Shown here one piece after another: positions 18,669 through 27,607 of a stretch of 64,000 nucleotides of DNA. The stretch lies in contig NZ_RJVG01000007.1 in assembly GCF_003752155.1 (NCBI RefSeq), forward strand, positions 1 to 64,000, read 5' to 3'. Position 1 is the first letter of the stretch. Each line of letters starts with the position of its first letter. The position numbers were made by a program, and so were the translations under genes. Source of the DNA: Mobilisporobacter senegalensis. Lineage in GTDB: Bacteria > Bacillota > Clostridia > Lachnospirales > Lachnospiraceae. The notes under the pieces were generated by a model. It saw only the letters and a list, made by a program, of their open reading frames with translations. It did not search any database and had not been told where the DNA came from.

Positions 18669-19469
18669 TTAAGCTCTCAGCTTGTATTCCAGGCGAATTT
18701 TGTCAGCAATCAAAGCTACGAACTCTGAATTTGTTGGTTTCCCTTTACCATTACTAACAGTATATCCAAATAAATCATCGATTGTATCCATTTTCCCTCT
18801 GCTCCATGCAACTTCAATTGCATGTCTGATTGCTCTTTCTACTCTGCTTGGAGTAGTTTTATGTCTTTTTGCAATTGAAGGATATAATAACTTGGTAATA
18901 GAATTTAACATTTCACTGTCATTTACGGACATCATAATAGCATCTCTTAGATATTGATATCCTTTGATATGGGCAGGAACACCAATCTCATGAATAATAT
19001 TAGTTACATCAGATTCTAAATTCTGCTCCATATATTTTGCTTTGTTTTCAAAAGAACTCACTCTATGGTTATCAATTAATTTGTTATGTACATCGCCTTT
19101 AATCTGTTTAATTCTAGAAAGAATCATGTTGTTATCAAATGGTTTCATAATATAATAACTTGCTCCAAGCATAAATGCATTTTCAGTAATACCTTCTTGT
19201 CCTATGGCAGTTATTACGATAAAAGATGGGATTTTCTTCAAATCTGAGCTTTTGCGAACTTTTTCCATTACTCCTAATCCATCAAGTTTAGGCATAATAA
19301 TGTCTAAAAGTACTACATCTGGTGTTTTTTCTTTGATAATTGTTAAAGCATCAATCCCATTATCAGCTTTACCAACTACTTCAATGTCTTTGTCGTCTTT
19401 AAGAATGTCCTCCAATAAATTTACCATTCTTTCATTGTCATCAACAATTGCCACGTTGATTTTTCCCAT
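18669..19469 (-). CDS. spo0A: sporulation master regulator Spo0A
   Basis: A 266-residue response regulator that commits the cell to sporulation. The receiver domain (1-125) has D10/D11 and phospho-acceptor D56 in [13 protein letters not shown]. The effector domain (about 150-266) ends with the DNA-reading helix around [17 protein letters not shown] and [15 protein letters not shown], highly characteristic of Spo0A. GGAGG lies eight bases before the ATG at 19469; the ATG 15 bases upstream overlaps that site. It follows spoIVB, the conserved order in all endospore formers. Confidence 0.98.
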   Translation of the reverse strand: MGKINVAIVDDNERMVNLLEDILKDDKDIEVVGKADNGIDALTIIKEKTPDVVLLDIIMPKLDGLGVMEKVRKSSDLKKIPSFIVITAIGQEGITENAFMLGASYYIMKPFDNNMILSRIKQIKGDVHNKLIDNHRVSSFENKAKYMEQNLESDVTNIIHEIGVPAHIKGYQYLRDAIMMSVNDSEMLNSITKLLYPSIAKRHKTTPSRVERAIRHAIEVAWSRGKMDTIDDLFGYTVSNGKGKPTNSEFVALIADKIRLEYKLRA

Positions 19470-19575
19470 AATCATTTCCTCCATTTTTTAAATTGCCCAT
19501 ATAACCCTAAGTTTCAATTTCTGTAAATTTTTGATATAAATTTATAAATTTATATTCAATAGATAGACAATTTTG

Positions 19576-19604
19576 ATTATACATTTCCTATTTTTAACAG
19601 TCAA
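19576..19604 (-). promoter_or_regulatory. sigma-A promoter of spo0A
   Basis: TTGACT (19599-19604) and TATAAT (19576-19581) on the minus strand are 17 bp apart. A TTGTC motif (about 19566-19570) just downstream partly resembles a Spo0A box but lacks the GAA half. The rest of the 373-bp spoIVB-spo0A gap is AT-rich with nothing further I can support. Confidence 0.78.
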
Positions 19605-19842
19605 TAAATATATGAAAATCATCTAAAATTTAACATTTGATACAGAAAATTGTCACTAATAGTATATAGGCAATTTGCATATTTTTGATATACATTTACA
19701 AAAAATACCGATGTACTCTTTTATTTTGTTTCTTTCTTAATTATTGTACTTACTATTTTTGTAAATTATTACCATAAGTACATGATAACCAATTTTTTAC
19801 AAATTATCAACCGTTTTTTATCGCAAAAATTGACATTCTTAC

Positions 19843-21156
19843 TTATTCTACAGTCTTAAGCATATTTTCTATAAATGTGCCATACCCTTTTGTTGAGTCC
19901 TGTATAAAAACATGGGTAACCGCACCAATAATCTTATTATCTTGTATTATGGGACTTCCACTCATTCCTTGAACAATACCATTTGTTATATTTATTAATC
20001 GTTCATCTGTAATACGAATTACAAGGCCTTTACTTACATTTGAACTGTTTAATTCGATTTTTTCAATCTGGATCTCATAATCTTTTACTTCATTCTCCAC
20101 CATACATCTTACATATGCTTTTCCTAACTTAACATCTTGTTTTAAACCAATTTTCATGGGTTCTAAATTTGTAAGTTCTCTAAATTGCCCTTCTAAATTT
20201 CCAAATATCCCTTGCTTAGAGTTTATTTTTATATCTCCTACTTTTTCTTCTTCTGTTTGATTGATTAAACCAACCAATTCACCAGGCGCACCTGATTTTC
20301 CTTTAACAATTTGCATTATTTTAGCGGTATGGACAGAACCTTCTTTAATATTCATTAAAAGGTTTGTATCAATATCCGTAATTCCATGACCTAAAGCACC
20401 AAATTTTCCTGTCGAATCGATATAAGTCAAAGTACCAATTCCCTGAGTATCATCTCTGATCCACGCCCCAATTTTATATTTTCCATCATTCGACATGATG
20501 GGTTTGATTTTTACATCTATTTCTTTTTTATTTCTTGTTAAAGTAAATGTCATATCTTTTCCATCACTTTTTTGTACTTCTTCAATTAATTCTTCTTTAT
20601 CATTAATAGCATTTCCATTTATTTCTGTAATATAATCTCCGGATTTTAATATGTTTACTGCTGGTTCATAATTTAAACCATCTGTTGAGGGAATTGGACT
20701 GGTCCCTAACACCATGATCCCGTCTGTCTCAACATAAATTCCAATTGGAATTCCACTGGGTATCAATTCTACAGATTCGATCACATCTACATTAATTTGT
20801 TTATAATCAATTAAACCAAATAATTTAACATCGATTGTATATTGTCCAACTTCACTGGATACGATTGAAAAAGGTTTACTAAAACTTATATCAATTTGAT
20901 TATCCGGTATTTTTTTGTTATTAACACTTAATACCCCTACCTCTTGTGTAGAAATCTTAGCACTCATGGGTAAGTCAAAATCAAATTCTTCTTTTTTATC
21001 TACGATCATTTTTATATTATTGGGTAGCTGACTGTCTAAATTCTTTTTTTGAAAGTAAATGATTCCCACTATATTTAAAAAAAGCATACAAATTAAGATG
21101 CTTCTATAAACCTTCTTACGATTATTAACATGATTAATGTTATGTTTAGACATCAT
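19843..21156 (-). CDS. spoIVB: SpoIVB serine peptidase
   Basis: A 437-residue S55-family signalling protease made in the forespore; it cleaves SpoIVFA to trigger pro-sigma-K processing. An N-terminal membrane anchor (about 15-33) is followed by a PDZ domain (about 145-220) and the peptidase domain. The catalytic region shows GALGHGITDID (His) and the nucleophile loop GMSGSPI. Three starts are possible at GTG, ATG and ATG; the ATG at 21156 has the best spacing to AAGGAGG. It lies between recN and spo0A. Confidence 0.95.
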   Translation of the reverse strand: MMSKHNINHVNNRKKVYRSILICMLFLNIVGIIYFQKKNLDSQLPNNIKMIVDKKEEFDFDLPMSAKISTQEVGVLSVNNKKIPDNQIDISFSKPFSIVSSEVGQYTIDVKLFGLIDYKQINVDVIESVELIPSGIPIGIYVETDGIMVLGTSPIPSTDGLNYEPAVNILKSGDYITEINGNAINDKEELIEEVQKSDGKDMTFTLTRNKKEIDVKIKPIMSNDGKYKIGAWIRDDTQGIGTLTYIDSTGKFGALGHGITDIDTNLLMNIKEGSVHTAKIMQIVKGKSGAPGELVGLINQTEEEKVGDIKINSKQGIFGNLEGQFRELTNLEPMKIGLKQDVKLGKAYVRCMVENEVKDYEIQIEKIELNSSNVSKGLVIRITDERLINITNGIVQGMSGSPIIQDNKIIGAVTHVFIQDSTKGYGTFIENMLKTVE

Positions 21157-21207
21157 CACGTACCTCCTTATAGAAAAAATTCTATTTGTTATAAATCCGC
21201 AAATTAG

Positions 21208-21246
21208 AAAAGGATATACAAATAATAAAATTTGTATATCCTTTCT
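21208..21246 (-). terminator. terminator between recN and spoIVB
   Basis: A 15-bp perfect stem (21209-21223 with 21230-21244) around a 6-nt loop, with TTTTCT following on the minus strand. It isolates the SOS-controlled recN from the sporulation gene. Confidence 0.82.
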
Positions 21247-21274
21247 TAGTATGTGAATGAAGCCTTTTTTTAAA

Positions 21275-22957
21275 CTAGTATTTTTTAGTATGAGTTGCCA
21301 ATTCTTTCATCTCTTTTGCACTATTAATGACGGTATCTGTTATCTTTGCTCCTCCAAGCATTCTTGCTAACTCATAAACGGAATCATCTGATGTAAGTGG
21401 TTTAATAGTTGTATTTGTCGAAGAACCATCGCTTGATTTTTCGATGATATAATGCATGTCTGCCATTGCAGCTATCTGAGGTAAATGTGTAATACACAGT
21501 ACTTGATGATTTCTGCCAATTAAGGATAATTTCTCGGAAACTTTCTGGGCTGTTCTTCCACTGACACCCACATCAATTTCATCAAATATTAAAGTATCTA
21601 TCGCATCATTATCCGCTAATACCGATTTGATTGCCAGCATAATTCTTGACAATTCTCCTCCTGAAGATACTTTTGACAAAGGTTTTAAATCTTCGCCCGG
21701 ATTGGTAGATATTATAAATTCTCCATCATCATATCCATCTCCTGTGTAATGATCCAATTTTTTGAAGCTAATTTCAAATTGGACCTCAATAAAATTCAGA
21801 TCAATAAGTGCTTCTTTTATAAGTTTTGCTAACTCGGATCCCTTTTTCTTTCTGATTTCCGATAATTGTGCTGATAATCTTTCTAGTTCATTTTCTTCTT
21901 TAGATAATTCATTTTTAAGTTGGCTTAAATAATTATCATAATCTTTATATTTTTTTAGTTTCTCAATATTACTTTCATAGTATTCCTGGATTTTTTCAAT
22001 TGAATTACCATATTTTGATTTTAAATTATTAATTAAATCAAGTCGGGCTTCTACTTCTTTAAATTCTTCTTCATCCAGGTTAATATCTTCCATGTATTGG
22101 ATCAATTCCCGGTTAAAGCTATTCATTAGATCCTCAATATCTGATAACTGACTATGTAAATTTTTTAAATTGTCATCAAACTCCAACGATTTGCCAAGAA
22201 TTCTTGTAGCACGTCCAATACCTTCACCTATAGATTCATTATTCTCGTCTCCTGTAATATGGTAGACCGAAGCTAATCCTTCTGTAATCATATTGGCATT
22301 GGATAGTTTCCTATAATGTACTGCTAAATCCTGATCTTCATCTTTTTTCAATCTTGCGGCTTCAATTTCATTTATTTCATATTCTAGAAATGATATTTCC
22401 CGCATTCTTTGTTCTTCGTCAATAACAGTATCTTTCAATTGATTCACTATATCTATATATTTCCTATATGTAGCAGCAATCTGTTCTTTGATAACATATA
22501 TTTCGTCTTTTGAGTACCTGTCGATTATCTCCAAATGTTTCTTTTTATACAGCAGGGACTGATGTTCGTGTTGTCCGTGGATATCAATAAGAAATCCTGA
22601 AATGTCTTTTAACATAGATGTGGTAACATTTTCACCATTCACTCTGCAGATGTTTTTTCCATTCATTATTTTTCTCGATATGATAATTTGTCCATCTTCA
22701 ATAGGCAGATCATATTCTTTCATGGCTGATATGGAAGCTTCATCTTCAAGCTGGAATATTAATTCCACCAGGGCATAATCAGCCCCTTTACGTATCATAT
22801 CCTTAGAAACTTTTCCTCCTAAAGCAATATTAATAGAGCCAATTATAATTGACTTACCTGCTCCAGTTTCGCCTGTAATAATATTCAATCCATCGTTAAA
22901 ATATACTTCCACTTCATTAATGATTGCCAGATTTTTAACATGTAAATTCAGTAACAC
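21275..22957 (-). CDS. recN: DNA repair protein RecN
   Basis: A 560-residue SMC-like ATPase that acts early at double-strand breaks. The Walker A GETGAGKSIIIG is near residues 30-41, long coiled coils occupy about 160-380, and the ABC signature SSGGELSRIMLAIK and Walker B DTLIFDEIDVGVSG lie near 435-470. The length is typical. The start is GTG with GGAGG six bases upstream. It has its own promoter with a LexA box, consistent with SOS control, and its own terminator. Confidence 0.97.
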   Translation of the reverse strand: MLLNLHVKNLAIINEVEVYFNDGLNIITGETGAGKSIIIGSINIALGGKVSKDMIRKGADYALVELIFQLEDEASISAMKEYDLPIEDGQIIISRKIMNGKNICRVNGENVTTSMLKDISGFLIDIHGQHEHQSLLYKKKHLEIIDRYSKDEIYVIKEQIAATYRKYIDIVNQLKDTVIDEEQRMREISFLEYEINEIEAARLKKDEDQDLAVHYRKLSNANMITEGLASVYHITGDENNESIGEGIGRATRILGKSLEFDDNLKNLHSQLSDIEDLMNSFNRELIQYMEDINLDEEEFKEVEARLDLINNLKSKYGNSIEKIQEYYESNIEKLKKYKDYDNYLSQLKNELSKEENELERLSAQLSEIRKKKGSELAKLIKEALIDLNFIEVQFEISFKKLDHYTGDGYDDGEFIISTNPGEDLKPLSKVSSGGELSRIMLAIKSVLADNDAIDTLIFDEIDVGVSGRTAQKVSEKLSLIGRNHQVLCITHLPQIAAMADMHYIIEKSSDGSSTNTTIKPLTSDDSVYELARMLGGAKITDTVINSAKEMKELATHTKKY

Positions 22958-23001
22958 GTTTTATCCTCCTAGTTAAAGCAACTCTTAAGATTCTCCCATA
23001 A

Positions 23002-23014
23002 GAAACGTATGTTC
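23002..23014 (-). promoter_or_regulatory. LexA (SOS) operator of recN
   Basis: The minus strand reads GAACATACGTTTC, which fits 13 of 14 positions of the Firmicutes LexA consensus CGAACRNRYGTTYC. Only the first C is replaced by A. It lies just downstream of the -10 box, where bound LexA would block RNA polymerase. Confidence 0.8.
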
Positions 23015-23021
23015 TCCTATG

Positions 23022-23050
23022 ATTTTAGCATATCTGAAATATAATTTCAA
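23022..23050 (-). promoter_or_regulatory. sigma-A promoter of recN
   Basis: TTGAAA (23045-23050) and TAAAAT (23022-23027) on the minus strand are 17 bp apart. The start would be near 23015, at the edge of the LexA box. The upstream boundary is only 49 bp from a mobile-element end. Confidence 0.78.
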
Positions 23051-23131
23051 CTGATTTTAATAAATGGAATGTTAATTCCATATCACCATTTATTTTTATA
23101 GGGGCTGTAAAAAAACTCCCCTAAAAGAAAA

Positions 23132-23165
23132 ATCGCTGTAGGCATAAAGCCTACAGCGATTTTTT
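23132..23165 (+). terminator. hairpin terminator inside the IS remnant, left end
   Basis: A 12-bp perfect stem ATCGCTGTAGGC (23132-23143) with GCCTACAGCGAT (23149-23160), 5-nt loop and T5. In insertion sequences such structures stop outside transcription entering the transposase gene. Confidence 0.82.
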
Positions 23166-23178
23166 GATATAATTAGTT

Positions 23179-23343
23179 ATGCGATTAACTAATAAATCTA
23201 AAATCAATTCTACACTAAGACAGTTAAAATTACCACTAGATTTAGAAAAAATAATTGATATTTCTGATCCAGTGTACACTTTTTGTGATGTGATGGACCA
23301 TATCTCTATAAGTACCATAACAAAAGAAATCGAATTCAATTGA
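23179..23343 (+). pseudogene. transposase N-terminal fragment
   Basis: A 54-codon open frame encoding a peptide with LRQLKLPLDLEK and ISDPVYTFCDVMDHI, as at the start of IS1182-like transposases. It stops shortly after, and no catalytic DDE region follows before the right inverted repeat. The frame diverges from the family after VMDHI, which marks the internal deletion point near 23305. Confidence 0.65.
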
Positions 23344-23448
23344 CAGCATAAATATTTGACAATCGATAAATATTATTCTGCCTGCATTTGACCAGGTGCA
23401 TTTAGTGACCCCAATTTTAGATATAATCTTATAAATAAATCGAGAACA

Positions 23449-23489
23449 GCCATAGCTTCACCGTCTGGTGTTACTATGGCCGTTTTTTT
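23449..23489 (+). terminator. hairpin terminator inside the IS remnant, right end
   Basis: GCCATAG (23449-23455) pairs with CTATGGC (23474-23480), with an inner CACC/GGTG stem, followed by G and T7 (23483-23489). The T-run is shared with the terminal inverted repeat. Confidence 0.7.
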
Positions 23490-23572
23490 ACAGCCCCTTC
23501 TATTCAATTTTTCATTCTTAAAAGAAATTATTTCTTTATATGGCAATTTTCTAAATTTATTTTTAAAAGTGA

Positions 23573-26500
23573 TTACCGAATGGATGTTACTTTTAAATTA
23601 CAATACAACCTTCTTCCTCTTACCACTGCAACAATTCTCGTTCTACCTACGCTTCTTGTTAAAATCCGGCCATTTTGTACTGTTGCAACACTTGGATTTT
23701 CAGAATACCATGTTACTCCTGTTGGTGCTCCTATTACAGATAGTGTGAAGTTTGTATATTGTTCTAATGTTATATTCTTTACATCTAATCCCACGACTGT
23801 CACTGTTGTCGTATTCGTTTTCCCACCGGATGAGATTGCTACAATAGTAGCTGTACCGGCAGTTTTTGCCGTAATCGTTCCTGTGGTTCTTCCAATCGTT
23901 GCTATTGCTTTATTATCACTTTCCCAGGTTACAGAATCCGTACTGTTATATGGTGTCAGAACGGAACTCAATGTAAATTTCTCACCAACAACCATAACAG
24001 GATTTTTAGATGTAATAGTGATGCCATTTGACGGAACTGCTTCTCGGACTGTAACATAGCATACTGCTTTTTTCTTACCGCCGCTGTCTTTTGAACTGGC
24101 TGTAATTGTTGCAGTTCCCGGAGACAATGCGGTAATCGTACCATCGCTCAATACTCTGGCAACCTTTGAATTACTTGAAGTCCATTTCACGGTTTTGTAA
24201 CTTGTATTCTTAGGTGAAAAAGTAGGAACTAATTTAGTACTTCTGCCAACTACCATTGTCATTATTGTCCTGTTAAGTTTTAAGCTCTTCGTCGGTACTA
24301 CAACACGTACTCTGCAGGTTGCTTTTACTCCACTGCCATCCAATGCCCTTACTGTAATAGTAGCATAGCCAAGCTTTCTTCCTGTGACCTGTCCCTTTGA
24401 GTTTACAACTGCAACACTGGAATTGCTTGAAGAAAATGATACTTTCTTATTCGTAGTGTTAGTTGATGTAACCTTTGGAACCAGAGTAAAGGTATTTTTT
24501 ATACCCACTGCATAAAATGTATGATTTAACTTAATGGTAGTTACCATTTCCTTTACAATAACAACACAGATCGCCTTATAACCACCATCATCAGCCGTAA
24601 CTGTGATAAGTGCCGTACCTGGTGAAATACCTTTTACTGTACCCGTACTTGAAACAGTAGCTACTGTTGGTTTTGAGCTGGTAAAAATGACTTTACGATT
24701 TGTCGCTCCTTCCGGATCAATACTTGCCTTTAATGCAAAAGTATTATTCTTGTAAACGATCTTTTCATCATAATTAAGTTTAATGCCCTTCGCTTTTTCT
24801 ATAACTGTAACATTACAGTAAGCTATTTCACCATTAGATGTCTTACCTAAAATTGTGGTTGAGCCTATGGCAACGGCTGTGATTTTACCATCCTGGGATA
24901 CGGTTGCAATACTGGCATTTAAAGTTTCCCATTTTACTGAAATATCTGTTGCATTTCCAGGGTCCACCGTATATTCAATTTTATAGACATCTCCCTTATT
25001 GATAAATACATCTTTATTTGTGATTTTAATACTCTTGGCAACTTGTTTCACTGATATCGTACAGTAATCTGTATATCTGCCATCTTCCGTTTGAGCCATA
25101 ATTATTGTCTCACCGGCAGATACGCCTAATACATTACCATTAGAATCAACCGTTGCTACTGATGGTTTGGATGAGGTCCAAATTACCTTTTTGTTTGAAG
25201 CATCTGCCGGACTGATCGTATAACCAAGGGTGTATTTTTCACCAGTATACATTACCTTATTGCTTGCCTCAAGATCTATTCCTTGTACTGATCTTTTAAT
25301 TTTAATTGTTGCAAAACCACTTACATCGGTATTTTTAACCGATGCAGTAATTTTAACATCACCTGCAGCTTTTAGAGTCACAAGCCCCTCACCATTTACC
25401 GTTGCTATATCAGTATCGCTGGATATCCAGTTTAATAATGGTTGTACACCACTGGCAGGCTGAACTGTTGCTTTTAATTGTAATGTTCCCTGAGATAAAT
25501 CTACCGTACTTGCAGCCGGTGTAACAGTTACTCCTGTTGCCGTACCACGGACTGTTACCTTACATGTTGCAATAATTGAATTTTCAGTATTAATAACTGT
25601 TATAATTGCCGTACCATCACCGATACCTTTTAAAATAGCATTTGGACCACTATAACTATCGATTTTAACTACTTTTTCATCAGAGGATGACCATTTTAAA
25701 TTACCAATAATAATATCATCCGGAGTTAATTTAGCTGTAATCATCTTAGTTTCATTTACATTCATATCAACAGTAGATGGCTTAATTACAATAGTCTCAG
25801 CCGATTTTACAACAGTAACGGTACAAGTAGCAACTTTTTTAACCCCATTTACTATCTGAGTAACAGTAACCGTTGCAGAACCAACACTTTTTCCTGTTAC
25901 AGTGGCAGTTTTCCCTTGTGCATTAGTAACCTCAACAATACTTGAATTACTTGATGTCCATGAAATATTATTATTGGATTGACTGTATACTGTTAAATCA
26001 GCAGTCCCTTTTACCGGTATTTTAATATTGGAATTATTTATTCCGAAAGAATCTACAACAGAGAAACTAAATTTTATACCGTCTCTTACATATTTGTTAT
26101 AGTCTGCTGAACCATACTGTATACCATATTTTTCATATACACTTGCATCATTTTTAAGATTAAAGGTTGCAGTTGCTAATCCTATCGCTTTTCCATTTAC
26201 ATTTTTAGTCGTAGCATCAACACCTATGATATCATTGGAATTATCATCCGTGCTGGCATTAAACTCAAAATCACTAACGGATTGGATATTACTATTATCC
26301 ATTACATTATATGTATCACTTAAACCTAAGACTATATTATGTCCATTTGGAAACTTGATAGGTACTTTTGCATACATTTCTGCCACACCAAGGTTCTTAT
26401 TTATAACATTGTCTTTACCAGGTACCTTCGTCTGAGCTGTGATTCTATATATACCAGCCTTTGGATTACTGGCTATGTATGCATCTGAACTTTCTCTTGT

Positions 26501-27562
26501 ATCAATTTTAAGTAAGTCGGTTTCATTGGTAAAAGCTGAATTAGTAAATTGATATACTCTCCATCTTAAATCTCTTGTTTTTAGCGCATTTGTCTGAATA
26601 TATGTTCCGCCATCCACATTAACTGTTATCAAGTTGCTTAAATTTGGAGATGCGGGATTACCAGCTGGAATAGACTTTCTGTTTGTTTCGCTGCCAAAAG
26701 TAAATGTAGGCATTACAACAGCATAGAATGAATCACTGATATCTTCAGATATAGCAGAGGAAGCAGTAATTAATGTTGTACCTGCATAATGAGGGATTAT
26801 TTTAATATCTTCATTATCAACACCTACCGGAGTTCTGGTTATTGTTGCAATACTCGTATTCTCTGTTTTCCAGTTAACTGAGTTTGAAGTTGATTTTGTC
26901 CCATAAGATAAAATTACCTTTTTACCTGAGGCATCTGTTACTATATCATTCTGCTTTACATTAAACATTAATGCAGTATTTCCTGCATCACTGATATTTT
27001 CATCGTATTTTGTAAATGGTGATCTACCGGTAGTCCCATCCGTATCATCACTGACCTTTTTATTGATATCTGCCGGAATTGCTATAGAGGAAGTAATTCT
27101 TAGGCTTTCCAAAACCATGTTACTTGCATTGGTCCAGATAAGGTTACATGTTACACTGGCCACACCAGGACCTACTCTTCTTATGGTAGCCTCCGGTGAA
27201 TTGGAAGCTGTATTTTCTATCTTTATAACTTTTCCTTCCGCTCCCACTGTCCATGTAATTTCTAATTTCGTTGCTCCTGTTACATCGGTTACTTTAGGAG
27301 CTCTATGAGAACCGCCGCTCCCTGTTTCACTTTCTATAAATAACCCTGTCGTTTCATTCAATCCGGTATAGCTATAACTTTCTTCTCTGTTTAGTTTAAC
27401 TAACCCGGCATCTCTTTGTATATACATACTATAATCCGGAATATCGGCTGCTTCCACCTTAACCGAAACATTATTCCCCGGTAGCATATTCACACCCAAT
27501 GCTAAGCATAACACTAGAACTAGTATTCTTCTTAACAAGTTACTGTTTCCTATTTTCTCCAT
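23573..27562 (-). CDS. giant secreted protein with about ten Big_2 Ig-like repeats
   Basis: A 1,329-residue exported protein. The signal peptide spans about 1-40, ending VEAA. An N-terminal region (about 40-240) with a jelly-roll look is followed by about ten tandem Big_2-like (PF02368) Ig domains of 80-90 residues each, with the recurring W-x-S-S-x-x-x-x-V-A-x-V core and closing A-x-C-x-V-T-V. The repeats are diverged from each other. The C-terminus ends in a final Ig repeat, LYCNLKVTSIR, with no LPXTG, SLH or choline-binding anchor. The ATG at 27562 follows GGAGG by eight bases; a TTG upstream overlaps it. It is probably a surface or matrix protein; partners are unknown. Confidence 0.88.
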   Translation of the reverse strand: MEKIGNSNLLRRILVLVLCLALGVNMLPGNNVSVKVEAADIPDYSMYIQRDAGLVKLNREESYSYTGLNETTGLFIESETGSGGSHRAPKVTDVTGATKLEITWTVGAEGKVIKIENTASNSPEATIRRVGPGVASVTCNLIWTNASNMVLESLRITSSIAIPADINKKVSDDTDGTTGRSPFTKYDENISDAGNTALMFNVKQNDIVTDASGKKVILSYGTKSTSNSVNWKTENTSIATITRTPVGVDNEDIKIIPHYAGTTLITASSAISEDISDSFYAVVMPTFTFGSETNRKSIPAGNPASPNLSNLITVNVDGGTYIQTNALKTRDLRWRVYQFTNSAFTNETDLLKIDTRESSDAYIASNPKAGIYRITAQTKVPGKDNVINKNLGVAEMYAKVPIKFPNGHNIVLGLSDTYNVMDNSNIQSVSDFEFNASTDDNSNDIIGVDATTKNVNGKAIGLATATFNLKNDASVYEKYGIQYGSADYNKYVRDGIKFSFSVVDSFGINNSNIKIPVKGTADLTVYSQSNNNISWTSSNSSIVEVTNAQGKTATVTGKSVGSATVTVTQIVNGVKKVATCTVTVVKSAETIVIKPSTVDMNVNETKMITAKLTPDDIIIGNLKWSSSDEKVVKIDSYSGPNAILKGIGDGTAIITVINTENSIIATCKVTVRGTATGVTVTPAASTVDLSQGTLQLKATVQPASGVQPLLNWISSDTDIATVNGEGLVTLKAAGDVKITASVKNTDVSGFATIKIKRSVQGIDLEASNKVMYTGEKYTLGYTISPADASNKKVIWTSSKPSVATVDSNGNVLGVSAGETIIMAQTEDGRYTDYCTISVKQVAKSIKITNKDVFINKGDVYKIEYTVDPGNATDISVKWETLNASIATVSQDGKITAVAIGSTTILGKTSNGEIAYCNVTVIEKAKGIKLNYDEKIVYKNNTFALKASIDPEGATNRKVIFTSSKPTVATVSSTGTVKGISPGTALITVTADDGGYKAICVVIVKEMVTTIKLNHTFYAVGIKNTFTLVPKVTSTNTTNKKVSFSSSNSSVAVVNSKGQVTGRKLGYATITVRALDGSGVKATCRVRVVVPTKSLKLNRTIMTMVVGRSTKLVPTFSPKNTSYKTVKWTSSNSKVARVLSDGTITALSPGTATITASSKDSGGKKKAVCYVTVREAVPSNGITITSKNPVMVVGEKFTLSSVLTPYNSTDSVTWESDNKAIATIGRTTGTITAKTAGTATIVAISSGGKTNTTTVTVVGLDVKNITLEQYTNFTLSVIGAPTGVTWYSENPSVATVQNGRILTRSVGRTRIVAVVRGRRLYCNLKVTSIR

Positions 27563-27607
27563 TTTACTGTCCTCCAATTATAATCTTTTGTACTTTCCTT
27601 TGAATAG

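Larger units (their letters stand above)
23100..23498 (+). mobile_element. deleted insertion sequence (IS1182-like) with intact ends
   Basis: A 399-bp element bounded by a perfect 17-bp terminal inverted repeat, AGGGGCTGTAAAAAAAC (23100-23116) and its complement (23482-23498). Inside are a 12-bp hairpin with T5 (23132-23165), the first 54 codons of a transposase-like frame, and a second hairpin with T7 beside the right end. Most of the transposase is missing. The frame resembles the N-terminus of IS1182-type transposases (LPLDLEKIIDISDPVYTFC). No target-site duplication is obvious. It can only move if a full-length relative supplies the enzyme. Confidence 0.75.

Noticed and set aside
19560-19605. 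Spo0A box in the spo0A promoter
   Set aside because: TTGTCTA lacks the GAA part of the TTGTCGAA consensus, so I mention it only as a partial match.
23151-23339. Minus-strand frame inside the IS remnant
   Set aside because: It is the antisense of the transposase fragment, which matches a known transposase start on the plus strand.
23580-27308. Several long plus-strand frames across the Big_2 gene
   Set aside because: They are antisense to a repeat protein with clear signal peptide and Ig motifs and have no ribosome binding sites.
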